The position numbers and the translations under genes are program-made. The notes under the pieces were generated by a model. That model saw only the letters and a list, made by a program, of their open reading frames with translations. It had not been told where the DNA came from and did no database searches. From assembly GCF_049747295.1 (NCBI RefSeq), contig NZ_JBMHJM010000001.1, positions 4,278,001-4,342,000 of the forward strand: a DNA stretch of 64,000 nucleotides, given 5' to 3'. Source of the stretch: Afipia sp049747295. Its GTDB lineage: Bacteria > Pseudomonadota > Alphaproteobacteria > Rhizobiales > Xanthobacteraceae. Positions 9,119-17,817 of the stretch are shown one piece after another (position 1 is the first letter of the stretch; the number at the start of each line of letters is the position of its first letter).

Positions 9119-10663
9119 ATGCGCGGCCGGACGGCTTCGGCCATTGTGATGCTCACGGCGTTGGCCGCGCTCGCGATGCCGACCTCTGAGGCCATCGCTG
9201 CGAAAAAGGGCCGCCCCGCGCAACCAGCGGAGGCAACAGCGCCGCGTGAGGCAGGCGACCCGCTCATGGCCATCGTGTCGATCAAGAGCCAGCAGGTCAC
9301 GTGGTACGATTCTGAAGGCTGGATCTATCGCGCGCCGGTCTCGACCGGCATCAAGGAGCGCGAAACGCCGGCCGGCGTCTTTGCCATCGTCGAGAAGGAC
9401 AAGGACCATCACTCGACCATGTATGACGATGCCTGGATGCCGAACATGCAGCGCATCACCTGGAACGGCCTCGCATTGCATGGCGGGCCATTGCCCGGCT
9501 ATGCGGCTTCGCACGGCTGCGTGCGCATGCCTTACGGCTTTGCGGAGAAGCTGTTCGACAAGACGCGGATCGGGATGCGCGTGATCATCTCGCCGGAGGA
9601 TTCGGCGCCGGTCGATTTTGCTCACCCGACGCTTGCGCTGTTCGCGCCGAACGCGCAGGCCATCGCCGCTGCTCCGGCAAAGGCCGAGACGCTCGCCCGT
9701 GAAGCGACCGACGCCGCCACCGCAGCCGATGACGCCAAGAAGGCGGCTGCGGCGTTGACCCGCGAGACGGCGCCACTTACGGCGTCACTGCGCAAGTTGG
9801 AGAAGCTCAAGGCCCGCGCCGACGCCGATCTGGCATTCGCCGACAAGAAGCTGGCTGCTGCCAAGACCGATCAGGCCAAAGCGAAGGCCGAGGAGTTCAA
9901 GCAGAAGATCGCCGCCAAAGCCGCGGAACTGAGCACGCAGCTCGACACCGCCAAGGCGGACGCGGCATCGAAGCTCGACGCAGCCACTGCTGCAAAGGAA
10001 GCGGCCAAGACGACCCAGGCGAAGAAGACCGACACCGCCAAGGCAGCGCTTGATGCAAAGCTCGCGATGGAGCCGGTCTCGATCTACATCAGCCGCGCGA
10101 CGCGGACGCTTTACGTCCGGCGCAATACCCACAAGCCTGCGCCGGACGGCGGCGGCGAAGTGTTCGATACCAGCATCGAGTCACCGGTCGAAATCCGCGA
10201 TCCCGGCAAACCGCTTGGCACGCATATCTTCACGGCGGTGGCGCGCAATGACGCGGGCCTGCGCTGGACCGCTGTCACCATCGATCATGGCGATGAAGCC
10301 AAGAGCGCGCTCGACCGCATCACCATCCCAAAGGACGTGCTTGATCGCATCGGGCCGACCGCTTTGCCGCGCTCCTCGATCGTCGTCTCGGATGAGCCGC
10401 TGAGCGAGGAGACTAACTATCGCACGGAGTTTGTTGCGGTGCTGAGCGACCAGCCCCAGGGCGGCTTCATCACGCGCAAGCCTTCTGAGGTATTGGTTGC
10501 CGACGACAATGGCGGCTACGACAACGGTGGAGGCTATAGCCGCCAGAACGACAATATCTTTGGCTTGTTTTTCGGGGGCGATCCACAACCGCAACCGAGC
10601 GTGACGCGCCGGCGCGGCGGCCAGCAGTACGCGCCTCCACCGGTGCAACGGGGCTTCTGGTAA
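9119..10663 (+). CDS. L,D-transpeptidase (YkuD domain) with coiled-coil and second YkuD-like half
   Basis: This 514-residue exported enzyme should cross-link peptidoglycan stems. After a signal peptide (IVMLTALAALAMPTSEAIA) comes the YkuD domain. It has a catalytic His in LALHGG and Cys in YAASHGCVRM (residue ~134 from this start). Residues ~180-320 are an Ala/Lys/Asp-rich helical stretch likely to form a coiled coil. A second region (ISRATRTLYVRRNTHKPAP onward) resembles the N-terminal strands of another YkuD domain but lacks its His/Cys motif. An in-frame ATG exists at 9050. I chose 9119 because AAGGTGG lies just before it and the signal peptide starts there. Confidence 0.85.
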   Translation: MRGRTASAIVMLTALAALAMPTSEAIAAKKGRPAQPAEATAPREAGDPLMAIVSIKSQQVTWYDSEGWIYRAPVSTGIKERETPAGVFAIVEKDKDHHSTMYDDAWMPNMQRITWNGLALHGGPLPGYAASHGCVRMPYGFAEKLFDKTRIGMRVIISPEDSAPVDFAHPTLALFAPNAQAIAAAPAKAETLAREATDAATAADDAKKAAAALTRETAPLTASLRKLEKLKARADADLAFADKKLAAAKTDQAKAKAEEFKQKIAAKAAELSTQLDTAKADAASKLDAATAAKEAAKTTQAKKTDTAKAALDAKLAMEPVSIYISRATRTLYVRRNTHKPAPDGGGEVFDTSIESPVEIRDPGKPLGTHIFTAVARNDAGLRWTAVTIDHGDEAKSALDRITIPKDVLDRIGPTALPRSSIVVSDEPLSEETNYRTEFVAVLSDQPQGGFITRKPSEVLVADDNGGYDNGGGYSRQNDNIFGLFFGGDPQPQPSVTRRRGGQQYAPPPVQRGFW

Positions 10664-10682
10664 GGCGTTGCACGCTGCGTGA

Positions 10683-10868
10683 TCAGACGGCTTCAAGTCG
10701 GCACAACCATCTGCGGTCGCTGTGTTGACGGGTCTTGAAGCGATTCAAGCACTCCTTTGAACAGAGGGCGGTCGACCAGTAGTAGTGTCGGATGAGGCCG
10801 AAACTTCGGTCACACATGGCGCAACGCTTCGCTGCGCCAGTCGACGGCTGTTGCTGCTTCCTGCACAT
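10683..10868 (-). CDS. Small four-Cys zinc-finger-like protein
   Basis: A 61-residue protein with the pattern CAMCDRSFGLIRHYYW, then ALCSKECLNRF. This is a treble-clef-like CxxC...CxxxC arrangement that should bind zinc. A basic tail (KTRQHSDRRW) follows. AGGAGA lies about 6 nt before ATG 10868. Short proteins of this type are common in Bradyrhizobium-like genomes, by recollection and not by search. Its function is unknown; regulatory or RNA/DNA-binding roles are possible. Confidence 0.6.
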   Translation of the reverse strand: MCRKQQQPSTGAAKRCAMCDRSFGLIRHYYWSTALCSKECLNRFKTRQHSDRRWLCRLEAV

Positions 10869-11293
10869 TGTTGTCTCCTATGGCTGCAGCGGGCGTCTCT
10901 TGTTGGTATCGCACTGTTGTTCCGATGAACTGCGACGTTAAAAGCGTGGCCCGCCGAAGCAATCGTACGTAGGTACGCGTCCCGCATCGAAAGGGTTCGG
11001 AGGTGCTATACGAAAGTTTGTGTCGATTTTGTTCCGCATGGGCGGCGGCCTGGCGCGGCATTATCCGTCACCGCTGTCTTCCAGGCCGTAGCTTCAGCCG
11101 TCTGTTTTCCCGCAGATGAAAACGGCAATCCTCTTGCCGCTCATGCAATCCCCGCGGGCAAGCGCTTCGTCTGCAAAGTTCAGCAGGTTCGGACGCCGGA
11201 GGACTATTCAGGTTCACGACCGTCTGTAAGTAGTCACAGGAAAACGGAGAGAGACTTTGAAACGGCAAGGGCGTTTGATTGCCGCAACGACTT
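10869..11293. other. Intergenic region, no gene seen
   Basis: About 425 bases between two small cysteine-protein genes. A palindromic GTACGTAGGTAC-like stretch lies near 10966-10978. I see no coding frame with a plausible ribosome-binding site and composition, and no RNA gene I recognise. Confidence 0.4.
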
Positions 11294-11470
11294 TCAGGTT
11301 GCGGCCTCCGCTTCCGTGTCCGATTTCATTCGCAATATCCAACGAATGTAACTTTCCTGCCCCTTAAGAAAACATGCGCGTCCGCAATAATGCTCATACG
11401 CAGGATTCCGGAGAGAGATAATTTTCGGTTCTTCACTGTCGCATTCGGCGCAACGAAGGACTATGCGCAT
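11294..11470 (-). CDS. Small Cys-motif protein with strong ribosome-binding site
   Basis: A 58-residue protein beginning MRIVLRCAECDSEEP, with a second Cys pair in HYCGRACFLKG, so it is a probable CxxC...CxxxC zinc-binding protein. The frame is open 63 codons further upstream. The start at 11470 is fixed by an excellent AAGGAGGT 5-6 nt before the ATG. It is similar in plan, not in sequence, to the small cysteine protein 430 bases downstream. Function unknown. Confidence 0.65.
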   Translation of the reverse strand: MRIVLRCAECDSEEPKIISLRNPAYEHYCGRACFLKGQESYIRWILRMKSDTEAEAAT

Positions 11471-11732
11471 GGCGACCTCCTTCTGAGGAATGACCATTTT
11501 GCGGTTGGAAGCTACTGCTTCATCTCGCCCTCGCGGTCCCGAGAGCGAGTGTGTTTTGAGTGTCCTGAATCCCGAAGTTTGCTTGATGGACCCGCTCAGA
11601 AAATGAAGCGAACGTCTGAGCCACCGTATGAGTTTCCTCCGCTCACCGTCCTTCATCAAGTTGTCTGAATGGTTGATTTCCTCATCCCTAGGTATAACCG
11701 CTCGCAGGGCGCAAATAGCGGTGGCTCAGTCC

Positions 11733-12116
11733 TCATCGATCTTGGCCAGGCCCTTCGAGAGCTGCGTCAATGCATTCGATCAAAGCGTCCGCATCGAAGG
11801 GCTTGGTCAGGAAGCACGTCGCGCGCACCTTGTGCGCTGACGCGCGGACGCTCTCGATGGGATAAGCCGTAATAAAGATGAATGGCATGTAATGTCCTTG
11901 GGCGAGTAAGTGAGCTTGCAGTTCGATGCCGCTCATTTTTCCCATCTGGACGTCTGCAATGACGCACGACGTGCCATTCAGCTCGCACGATTCCAGGAAC
12001 TCTTCCGCCGATGCGAACGTATGGACGGTGTAACCAACCGACCTTACGAGATTGGAGGTCGCGGCACGAACGGATCCATCATCGTCAATGATTGAGATCA
12101 CTGGAATTCTGGACAA
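11733..12116 (-). CDS. Single-domain response regulator (FixJ-type receiver)
   Basis: A 127-residue protein consisting only of a receiver domain. It has the acidic pair in SIIDDDGSV (residues 11-13), phospho-acceptor D55 (VIADVQMG) and K105 in the LTKPFDAD motif. There is no output domain, so it is expected to act by protein-protein contact or as a phosphate sink. It lies downstream of, and in the same direction as, the FixJ-like regulator, with a gap of about 190 bases. The nearby PAS histidine kinase is a likely partner. Confidence 0.88.
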   Translation of the reverse strand: MSRIPVISIIDDDGSVRAATSNLVRSVGYTVHTFASAEEFLESCELNGTSCVIADVQMGKMSGIELQAHLLAQGHYMPFIFITAYPIESVRASAHKVRATCFLTKPFDADALIECIDAALEGPGQDR

Positions 12117-12307
12117 AGCGGTCTTTCCCGTGGGCGCGAACGGAGCCCAAGTGCAGCCGTCCAGAGCAAGGGTGCGCCGCGAACAACGGGCGGAAAATCA
12201 TACTTAGGTTTGTACGCGCGGGTGCCTTTTTCGAACGAAGCGATACCGGTCTTGAAGGAGAAAAGGCCGCGCGCGCCCGCGAGCTCAAATGAGCTAAGCT
12301 TCGCGGG

Positions 12308-12967
12308 CTAAGACTCCGGGCGACGAATTCCGAGCATCTCGGCCATCCTCACCAGATCAGCCACCGATTTCGCGCCCATTTTCTTCGTCACCTGACCGCG
12401 GTGTATCTTCACCGTAATCTCGGCAATGCCGATCTCCGCGGCTATCTGCTTGTTCATCAGCCCGGCAGCGACCAAAGTCAGAACCTCCCGTTCGCGAGGG
12501 GTCAGGGTCGCGAAAACTGCCTGCAAATCCGAGAGGGCCTTTGCATCAACGCGCCTCTTTCTGTCGCACTCGATCGCCGTCGCCACCGCGTCAAGCATAT
12601 CCTGATCGCGAAACGGCTTGGTCAGGAAATCGACGGCGCCGGCTTTCATCGCCTTGACCGTCATTGGAATATCGCCATGCCCCGTCATGAAGATGATCGG
12701 AATGTGAATGCCAGCCTTCACCAAGTCAGTCTGAAAATCCAGGCCGCTCAGCCGGGGCAACCTGATGTCGAGGATGAGGCAACTGGCAATGTCAGGAAGC
12801 TTACTCTGCAGAAACTCGGGCGCCGAACCGAACACCTCGACCCGCAAGCCCACTGAGCGGAAGAGACTTCCGAGCGCGTCGCGAACAGAAGCATCGTCGT
12901 CGATGATGAAGACGATCGGCTCCTCGACGCCCGCGAGATCGCGAGCGGATGTTGGGCGCCCGGTCAC
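12308..12967 (-). CDS. FixJ-family two-component response regulator (LuxR HTH)
   Basis: A 219-residue regulator. Its receiver domain has DDD at 23-25, phospho-acceptor D67 (LILDIRLPRLSG) and K117 (FLTKPFR). The LuxR-type HTH follows (LTPREREVLTLVAAGLMNKQ, then ITVKIHRGQV). The reading frame extends to an ATG at 12997, but a perfect AAGGAGG lies inside that extension, 10 nt before GTG 12967. I therefore place the start at the GTG. It is divergently transcribed from a PAS histidine kinase, the usual layout for a cognate pair. The signal and targets are unknown. Confidence 0.9.
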   Translation of the reverse strand: MTGRPTSARDLAGVEEPIVFIIDDDASVRDALGSLFRSVGLRVEVFGSAPEFLQSKLPDIASCLILDIRLPRLSGLDFQTDLVKAGIHIPIIFMTGHGDIPMTVKAMKAGAVDFLTKPFRDQDMLDAVATAIECDRKRRVDAKALSDLQAVFATLTPREREVLTLVAAGLMNKQIAAEIGIAEITVKIHRGQVTKKMGAKSVADLVRMAEMLGIRRPES

Positions 12968-13367
12968 AACGTATTGTCCTCCTTGGCGATAAGCCAAACG
13001 AAGCCAAGGTCAGCAATGCCCGTGGAGCGGATTCGACGTCGTAAACCGCTCCCGATCGCTTGAGCTTACCAGAGCAAAGCGTCATTCTGCCCACAAAATC
13101 GATAAGCCGTGCGAGCCAACCGCTGGTAGTGCGCGCGCCAGCTCACTCTTGTTCCGTTTCGGCCTGCGCCCGTTACTGCCGCTTTACTCACGGGAAAGAC
13201 CGGGACAAGCTACCGATGCGGCAAAATGCGGTACTGGCTGCGGGAGCCGGCAGCTTGTGCTCCATTGCTCTCGAAATGAGTGTTTGCTTGTTGGATCGGC
13301 CGCACGACCGATGCGGACTTCGGAACCGCCACACTCGGCAACCGGCACGTCCTTGGCGAGGCGTGAC
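12968..13367. promoter_or_regulatory. Divergent promoter region of a two-component system
   Basis: Four hundred bases between the FixJ-like regulator (leftward) and the sensor kinase (rightward). It must hold both promoters. Apart from the regulator's AAGGAGG at 12978-12984, I could not identify a convincing operator. Open frames here do not look like genes. Confidence 0.4.
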
Positions 13368-15233
13368 ATGGATACGGAACAGCAACACGTTGAAGATGTC
13401 GCGTCTTCGCCGGAAATCGTCACGCCGCGGGCTCTTGCGGTGATGAGCGCGGCCATCGTCGGCGCAGTCTTCATCCTGGACACAATGACCCCGGCAGAGA
13501 ACGTTATCGCCGTGCTGTATGTGGGCGTCGTTCTGCTATCGACCAGGTTTCTTCAGAAGCGCGGCATTGTGCTGACGTCGCTGGGGTTAATGGGGCTTAC
13601 GGTACTCAGCTATTTGCTGTCGGAGGACGATAACTCACCAGGCATCGCGTTTTCGAGCCTCCTTCTCAGCGTGGCGGCGATCGGCGCGACGGCTTTTCTC
13701 GCTGTGCAAACCCAATCGAGAGAAATGGTGCTGCGCGAGCAGGCCGGACTTCTCGATCTCACCCACGACACCATCTTCGTGCGCGACATGAACGATGTCA
13801 TCGTCTACTGGAACCGCGGCGCCGAGGAACTGTACGCATGGAAAAAAGCGGAGGCCCTCGGCAAGGTATCTCATCAACTCATGCGGACGACCTTTCCCGC
13901 CCCGCTCGAACAGATCACGGCGGAGTTGCTCCGTACGGGCCGCTGGGAAGGCGAACTGGTCCACACGAAGAAAGACGGCACGCAGGCCGTGGTGGCGAGC
14001 CGGTGGTCGGTGCGACGGGACGCAGGCGGAGATCCCATTGCGATCCTGGAGACCAACAACGACATCACCGAGCGCAAACATGCCGAAGATGCGTTGCGGC
14101 GAAGTGATGCCTATTTGGCGGAAGCACAGAAATTAAGTCTCACGGGGAGTTTCGGTTGGAAAATCTCCAGCGGAGAACTCTTCTGGTCGGAGGAGAGTTT
14201 CCGAATTCTTGGATACGACCGCACAATCAAGCCTTCTCTCGAACACTTTATACTAAGATCCGACCCGGTCGATATCGCCCGCGTTCGGCAACAGATCGAC
14301 CGCGCTGCACGCGACGGCAAGGATTGGGAGCTCGAACATCAACTCCTGATGCCTGACGACACCGTGAAGTGTGTGCATGTCGTGGCCCGTGCGGTCAGAG
14401 ATGAATCGGGCGCAGTCGAGTTCGTCGGCGCAATCATGGATGTCTCCGCGACCAGGCGCGCGGAACATGAGTTGCGGCAGGCACAGGCGGAACTTGCTCA
14501 CGTCACCCGCGTCACGACCTTGGGCGAGCTGACGGCTTCGATTGCTCACGAAGTCAACCAGCCCATCACCGGGGTGATCACCAATGCCGCCGCCGCCTTG
14601 CGCTGGCTGGGGGCTGACCCGCCCAATCTGAACGAAGTTCGCGATATCCTTGGCCGTATCGTCAAGGACGGCGGGCGTGCCGGAGATGTCCTTCACCGGA
14701 TCCGTGCCCTCATCAAGAAAGCGCCCCCGCGCATGGTTCGGCTCGATATCAACGAGGTTGTCCTCGATATCATTGCGCTGACCCGAAGCGAATTGCAGAG
14801 GCATAACGTTTCGCTGCGGACAGAACTCGCCGCAGGCTTGCCGCTGATCGAAGGCGATCGCATCCAGCTGCAACAGGTCATTCTCAACCTGATCCTCAAT
14901 GCGGTCGACGCCATGCGAGACGTCGACGAGGGTACGCGGGAATTGCAGATCAGCACGGGGAGGGAGGACGCGGACAGCGTGCTCGTCACAGTGCGGGATT
15001 GCGGTCCCGGCTTGGACCCGCAGAGTGCGGACCGCCTGTTCGAGGCGTTCTACACGACCAAGCCCGATGGCTTAGGCATGGGCCTGCCGATCTGCCGTTC
15101 GATCATCGAGGCTCACGGGGGACGGTTATGGGTTACCGGCAATGATCCTCGGGGTGCTGTCTTTCAGTTCACCCTTACTCTTGAACGGGATGACATCTTC
15201 GCCGCGGAGGAGTTAAAGGCCCAAGAGGGCTAG
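13368..15233 (+). CDS. PAS-domain sensor histidine kinase
   Basis: A 621-residue kinase. Residues ~20-115 contain several hydrophobic segments (VMSAAIVGAVFILD, GIVLTSLGLMGLTVLSYLL, FSSLLLSVAAIGATAFLAV), so it is anchored in the inner membrane. Two PAS domains follow (LLDLTHDTIFVRDMNDVIVY; then a PAS_3-like domain with FSWxxxSG-type GSFGWKISSGELFWSEESF). The HisKA phospho-acceptor is H394 in SIAHEVNQP, and the HATPase has N-, G1- and G2-type boxes (LNLILNAVDAM, DCGPGLDP, GLGMGLPICRSI). A GAGG precedes ATG 13368. It should phosphorylate the divergent FixJ-like regulator and perhaps the stand-alone receiver. Confidence 0.9.
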   Translation: MDTEQQHVEDVASSPEIVTPRALAVMSAAIVGAVFILDTMTPAENVIAVLYVGVVLLSTRFLQKRGIVLTSLGLMGLTVLSYLLSEDDNSPGIAFSSLLLSVAAIGATAFLAVQTQSREMVLREQAGLLDLTHDTIFVRDMNDVIVYWNRGAEELYAWKKAEALGKVSHQLMRTTFPAPLEQITAELLRTGRWEGELVHTKKDGTQAVVASRWSVRRDAGGDPIAILETNNDITERKHAEDALRRSDAYLAEAQKLSLTGSFGWKISSGELFWSEESFRILGYDRTIKPSLEHFILRSDPVDIARVRQQIDRAARDGKDWELEHQLLMPDDTVKCVHVVARAVRDESGAVEFVGAIMDVSATRRAEHELRQAQAELAHVTRVTTLGELTASIAHEVNQPITGVITNAAAALRWLGADPPNLNEVRDILGRIVKDGGRAGDVLHRIRALIKKAPPRMVRLDINEVVLDIIALTRSELQRHNVSLRTELAAGLPLIEGDRIQLQQVILNLILNAVDAMRDVDEGTRELQISTGREDADSVLVTVRDCGPGLDPQSADRLFEAFYTTKPDGLGMGLPICRSIIEAHGGRLWVTGNDPRGAVFQFTLTLERDDIFAAEELKAQEG

Positions 15234-15310
15234 TCGTGAAGTGGTATGCGGGCGGCAAATGCAATTCACCGCGCGAACAGAAACCGTGCCGTTGATCGAG
15301 GATTCGGGAG

Positions 15311-15358
15311 AAAAAAACCGCGCTCCCTTGAGGCAGCTAGGGAGCGGGAGGAGCGCGG
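15311..15358 (-). terminator. Intrinsic terminator on the minus strand without an assigned gene
   Basis: Read on the minus strand, CCGCGCTCC (15358-15350) pairs perfectly with GGAGCGCGG (15326-15318), and a run of seven T (A7 at 15311-15317) follows. An alternative inner stem pairs AGGGAGCG with CGCTCCCT. Both annotated neighbours are plus-strand genes, so this would end an unannotated minus-strand transcript, or it may fold from the plus strand as a plain hairpin. Confidence 0.6.
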
Positions 15359-15627
15359 CCAAGTCCGGGATCGAGTTTCTGACAGGGACTTTACGCCACA
15401 ACATAATCAGAGGGCATTTGATCAAACCATTACACGGAGGTTGATCCGCACGGTACGTTCGGCTGAGTGGAGCATACTTAGGTATGAGCATCCTCCTCCG
15501 GTGCGACGAGCTTTTTGGGAAGACGTGCCACGTCAGCGCGCTGGCCCCGCATCACAGACGGCGACGATCGGACCATATCTGGTAAGGTTGTTTTTTTAAA
15601 GTATTCGACCAACAAGGGAGGCTGCGA

Positions 15628-16080
15628 ATGTACGCGAACATTCTCTTGAGCACGGACGGATCGGATGTCGCGAGAAAAGGCGTTGAGCATGGGATGGCTT
15701 TAGCAAAGGCGTTGAATGCGAAAGTGACAGTCATCACCGTGACGGAACCGCTTCTCACCGGATATGGCGGAGGGCACGGCGGATGGATTCCCCCGCAGGA
15801 AATGATCGACAGCTTCGACGCCGCCCACAAGGAACGTGCCGGCAAAGTGCTCAATGACATTCGAGCGATGGCGGAGCAGGCCGGGATATCCGCAGACGTC
15901 TTGCATGTTCCGAATACGCTCCACCCAGCCACTGCGATCCTCGAAGCCGCAAAGTCCAGAGGCTGCGACTTGATCGTCATGGCCTCTCATGGACATCGCG
16001 GCATCAAGAAGCTCGTGTTGGGGAGTCAAACATCGGAGGTCCTGGCGGACGGCGGCGTGCCGGTGCTGGTCGTGCGGTAA
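15628..16080 (+). CDS. Universal stress protein (UspA family)
   Basis: A 150-residue cytoplasmic single-domain Usp. The N-terminus, MYANILLSTDGSDVARKG, carries the nucleotide-contacting Asp. The C-terminal ATP-binding signature G-x2-G-x9-G-S is seen in SHGHRGIKKLVLGSQTSEVL. The length is exactly typical. AAGGGAGG lies about 7 nt before the ATG. Such genes are often induced by low oxygen or stationary phase in this group, but no FixK2 box is visible directly upstream. It converges with a lipoprotein gene across a strong terminator hairpin. Confidence 0.93.
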   Translation: MYANILLSTDGSDVARKGVEHGMALAKALNAKVTVITVTEPLLTGYGGGHGGWIPPQEMIDSFDAAHKERAGKVLNDIRAMAEQAGISADVLHVPNTLHPATAILEAAKSRGCDLIVMASHGHRGIKKLVLGSQTSEVLADGGVPVLVVR

Positions 16081-16110
16081 TAGACGTCACCGATGTCGAA
16101 GCGATAGCGT

Positions 16111-16139
16111 TGCGCCTCGGCGACTGATGCCGAGGCGCA
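16111..16139. terminator. Bidirectional terminator hairpin
   Basis: TGCGCCTCGGC (16111-16121) and GCCGAGGCGCA (16129-16139) form a perfect 11-bp stem with a 7-base loop between the convergent universal stress protein and L,D-transpeptidase genes. Confidence 0.7.
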
Positions 16140-16171
16140 CCAACATCATCACTCAAGATTAGGACCGAAGA

Positions 16172-16831
16172 TCAGCTACGAAGCCTGCTCAATGCACCTT
16201 GACTTGGCGGCAGGACGACGACGGGAGCGCCCGTCCTGACCCGGCCGTATAAGTCAATGACGTCCTCATTGGTCATACGGATGCAGCCGGACGATATGGC
16301 CTGGCCGATGTATTCCGGCTGATTGGTGCCGTGGATGCGATACAGGGTGTCCTTGCCGCCTTCGTAAAGGTAGAGCGCGCGTGCGCCCAGCGGATTAGCC
16401 GCACCCCCGCGAACGCGGGCCGGGTAGGGGCCGAGCCGCTCCTGAATCTCCCGCGTCGGAATCCAATCCGGCCATTCAGCCATCCGGCCAACGGACGCAA
16501 CGCCGGACCAGGCCAGCGCCTCTTCGCCGACCGTCACGCCGTAGCGGATGGCCTTGCCGTTCGGCAGCACGTAATAGAGATAGCGCGCATCGGTATCGAC
16601 CAGGATCGTGCCCGGCGTCTCCCGGCGCGTGTAGTCAACGATGTGCCGGCGATAGGACTCTGGAATGGTCGCCTGCGCATAAGGTGGGTGCGCCAGCAAC
16701 TGCCGGTCTCTCGATGTCAAGTTGGCATTGGACGACGGTGAGAGCGTCGCCTGCATGCAACCGCCGAGCATGAGCCCAAGCATTCCCAACAGCGCGCCCA
16801 AGCGCACCCATTGCACCCCGGACCTCGGCAT
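16172..16831 (-). CDS. L,D-transpeptidase lipoprotein (YkuD)
   Basis: A 219-residue protein with a lipoprotein signal peptide ending in the lipobox LMLGGC (Cys25). It should be anchored in the outer or inner membrane and act in the periplasm. The YkuD domain covers roughly residues 75-210. The His motif is YRIHGTN (H167) and the catalytic Cys is in AISSGCIRM (C183). Its length matches the rhizobial ErfK/YbiS/YcfS/YnhG family. Likely roles are 3-3 cross-linking of peptidoglycan or attachment of proteins to it. It lies about 100 bases downstream of an RlpA-like gene on the same strand. Confidence 0.92.
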   Translation of the reverse strand: MPRSGVQWVRLGALLGMLGLMLGGCMQATLSPSSNANLTSRDRQLLAHPPYAQATIPESYRRHIVDYTRRETPGTILVDTDARYLYYVLPNGKAIRYGVTVGEEALAWSGVASVGRMAEWPDWIPTREIQERLGPYPARVRGGAANPLGARALYLYEGGKDTLYRIHGTNQPEYIGQAISSGCIRMTNEDVIDLYGRVRTGAPVVVLPPSQGALSRLRS

Positions 16832-16940
16832 TGTCGGACCCCAATCCGTTAGACTGGTTAATCTGCTGCTCGAAGTGTGCAGAAATCAAGGCAACTCGAC
16901 AATTTTCAGGGCCGTACCATACTTCTTTCGCGTGTGTTGC

Positions 16941-17432
16941 TCAGCCGACAGGTCCCGGGGTCCAATAGTCCCCTAACAACGGCTTCACCGTTACGCTATC
17001 GATCACGCCGAGCTCTAAGCTCGGATCGAAATAGCGCATCGCACGCTCGTTCAGATCGATAATGCGGCCAGGCGTGAGCGGCCCCACGTCATTGATCTTG
17101 ACGATGATCTTCTTGCCGACAGCTTCAACGAGCGCGTATTTCGGCCGCGCGCCAAATAGCACGCCACCGAATTTCTGACGCAGACTGGTCTTGATGGCAG
17201 CCGCCCAGGCTTTGGGATCATAGCGTTCGCCGGAGGCGGTGTTCGGGCCGCCCTCTCGCCATCCGGGCTTGAACGGATTGTACGTGGATGCTGCGCCAAC
17301 GATCGCGGCTCCCGATGCGGCATCGACGACAGCGCTTGAATGAACGCCTGCAGCTTCACATCGCGCAAAGGTTACAGACATGGCAAGCACAACAAGGGCG
17401 CCGCAAAGTGCGGCGCTCGAGCGGAACAGCAT
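16941..17432 (-). CDS. RlpA-like (double-psi beta-barrel) exported protein
   Basis: A 163-residue protein with a signal peptide (AALCGALVVLAMSVTFARC). Its single RlpA-like domain contains ASTYNPF, TASGERYDP, and the conserved core IVKINDVGPLTPGRIIDLNE. RlpA proteins bind or cleave denuded peptidoglycan glycan strands in the periplasm. This one lacks a SPOR domain, so septal targeting is not expected. The next gene on the strand is an L,D-transpeptidase, which suggests shared envelope work. A FixK2-like box sits about 343 bases upstream, too far for confident regulation. Confidence 0.85.
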   Translation of the reverse strand: MLFRSSAALCGALVVLAMSVTFARCEAAGVHSSAVVDAASGAAIVGAASTYNPFKPGWREGGPNTASGERYDPKAWAAAIKTSLRQKFGGVLFGARPKYALVEAVGKKIIVKINDVGPLTPGRIIDLNERAMRYFDPSLELGVIDSVTVKPLLGDYWTPGPVG

Positions 17433-17774
17433 TATGACTCCTCGACTACTTTGATTCGTCTATTTGATTGTTCAGTTCCCGACGCCGCAAAACATGGCTG
17501 AGCGAACGCGAAGGCGTTGATAGCTCGTGCCAATTGTTTGCGGATTGGTGCCAATGAATGGCGACGCAGAATGGCGGCGAACGCGTTGTGGGGAACCTCT
17601 GTGGGTTCTCACACAGTGTTTTTAGTTGTCGGCGATTAAAACAGAGAATGCGTCAGCAGCATGACAGTGCGTGAGAGGGAACAAGCGTCATGCCGATGTC
17701 CGTTTAGGATCAAAAGCCGCATCGCCAAAGGTCACCACTGTGGACCGACGAGTAACGGCGCGGGCCTGCGGCGG

Positions 17775-17788
17775 TTGACCTAGATCAA
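17775..17788. promoter_or_regulatory. FixK2/FNR-type box TTGACCTAGATCAA
   Basis: TTGAC-CTAG-ATCAA matches the TTGAY-N4-RTCAA binding site of FixK2/FNR/AnR-type regulators that respond to low oxygen. It lies in the 385-base gap between the RlpA-like gene (start 17432) and the 3' end of the DUF2254 gene. The only annotated gene it could serve is the RlpA-like gene, 343 bases away. The rest of the gap 17433-17817 shows no gene. Confidence 0.6.
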
Positions 17789-17817
17789 AGGCCTATTTCA
17801 AATTGGATTACCGGCAC

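Noticed and set aside
15414..15424. TTTGATCAAAC as a FixK2 box for the universal stress protein
   Set aside because: The half-sites are adjacent (TTGATCAA) without the 4-base spacer needed for FNR/FixK2 binding.
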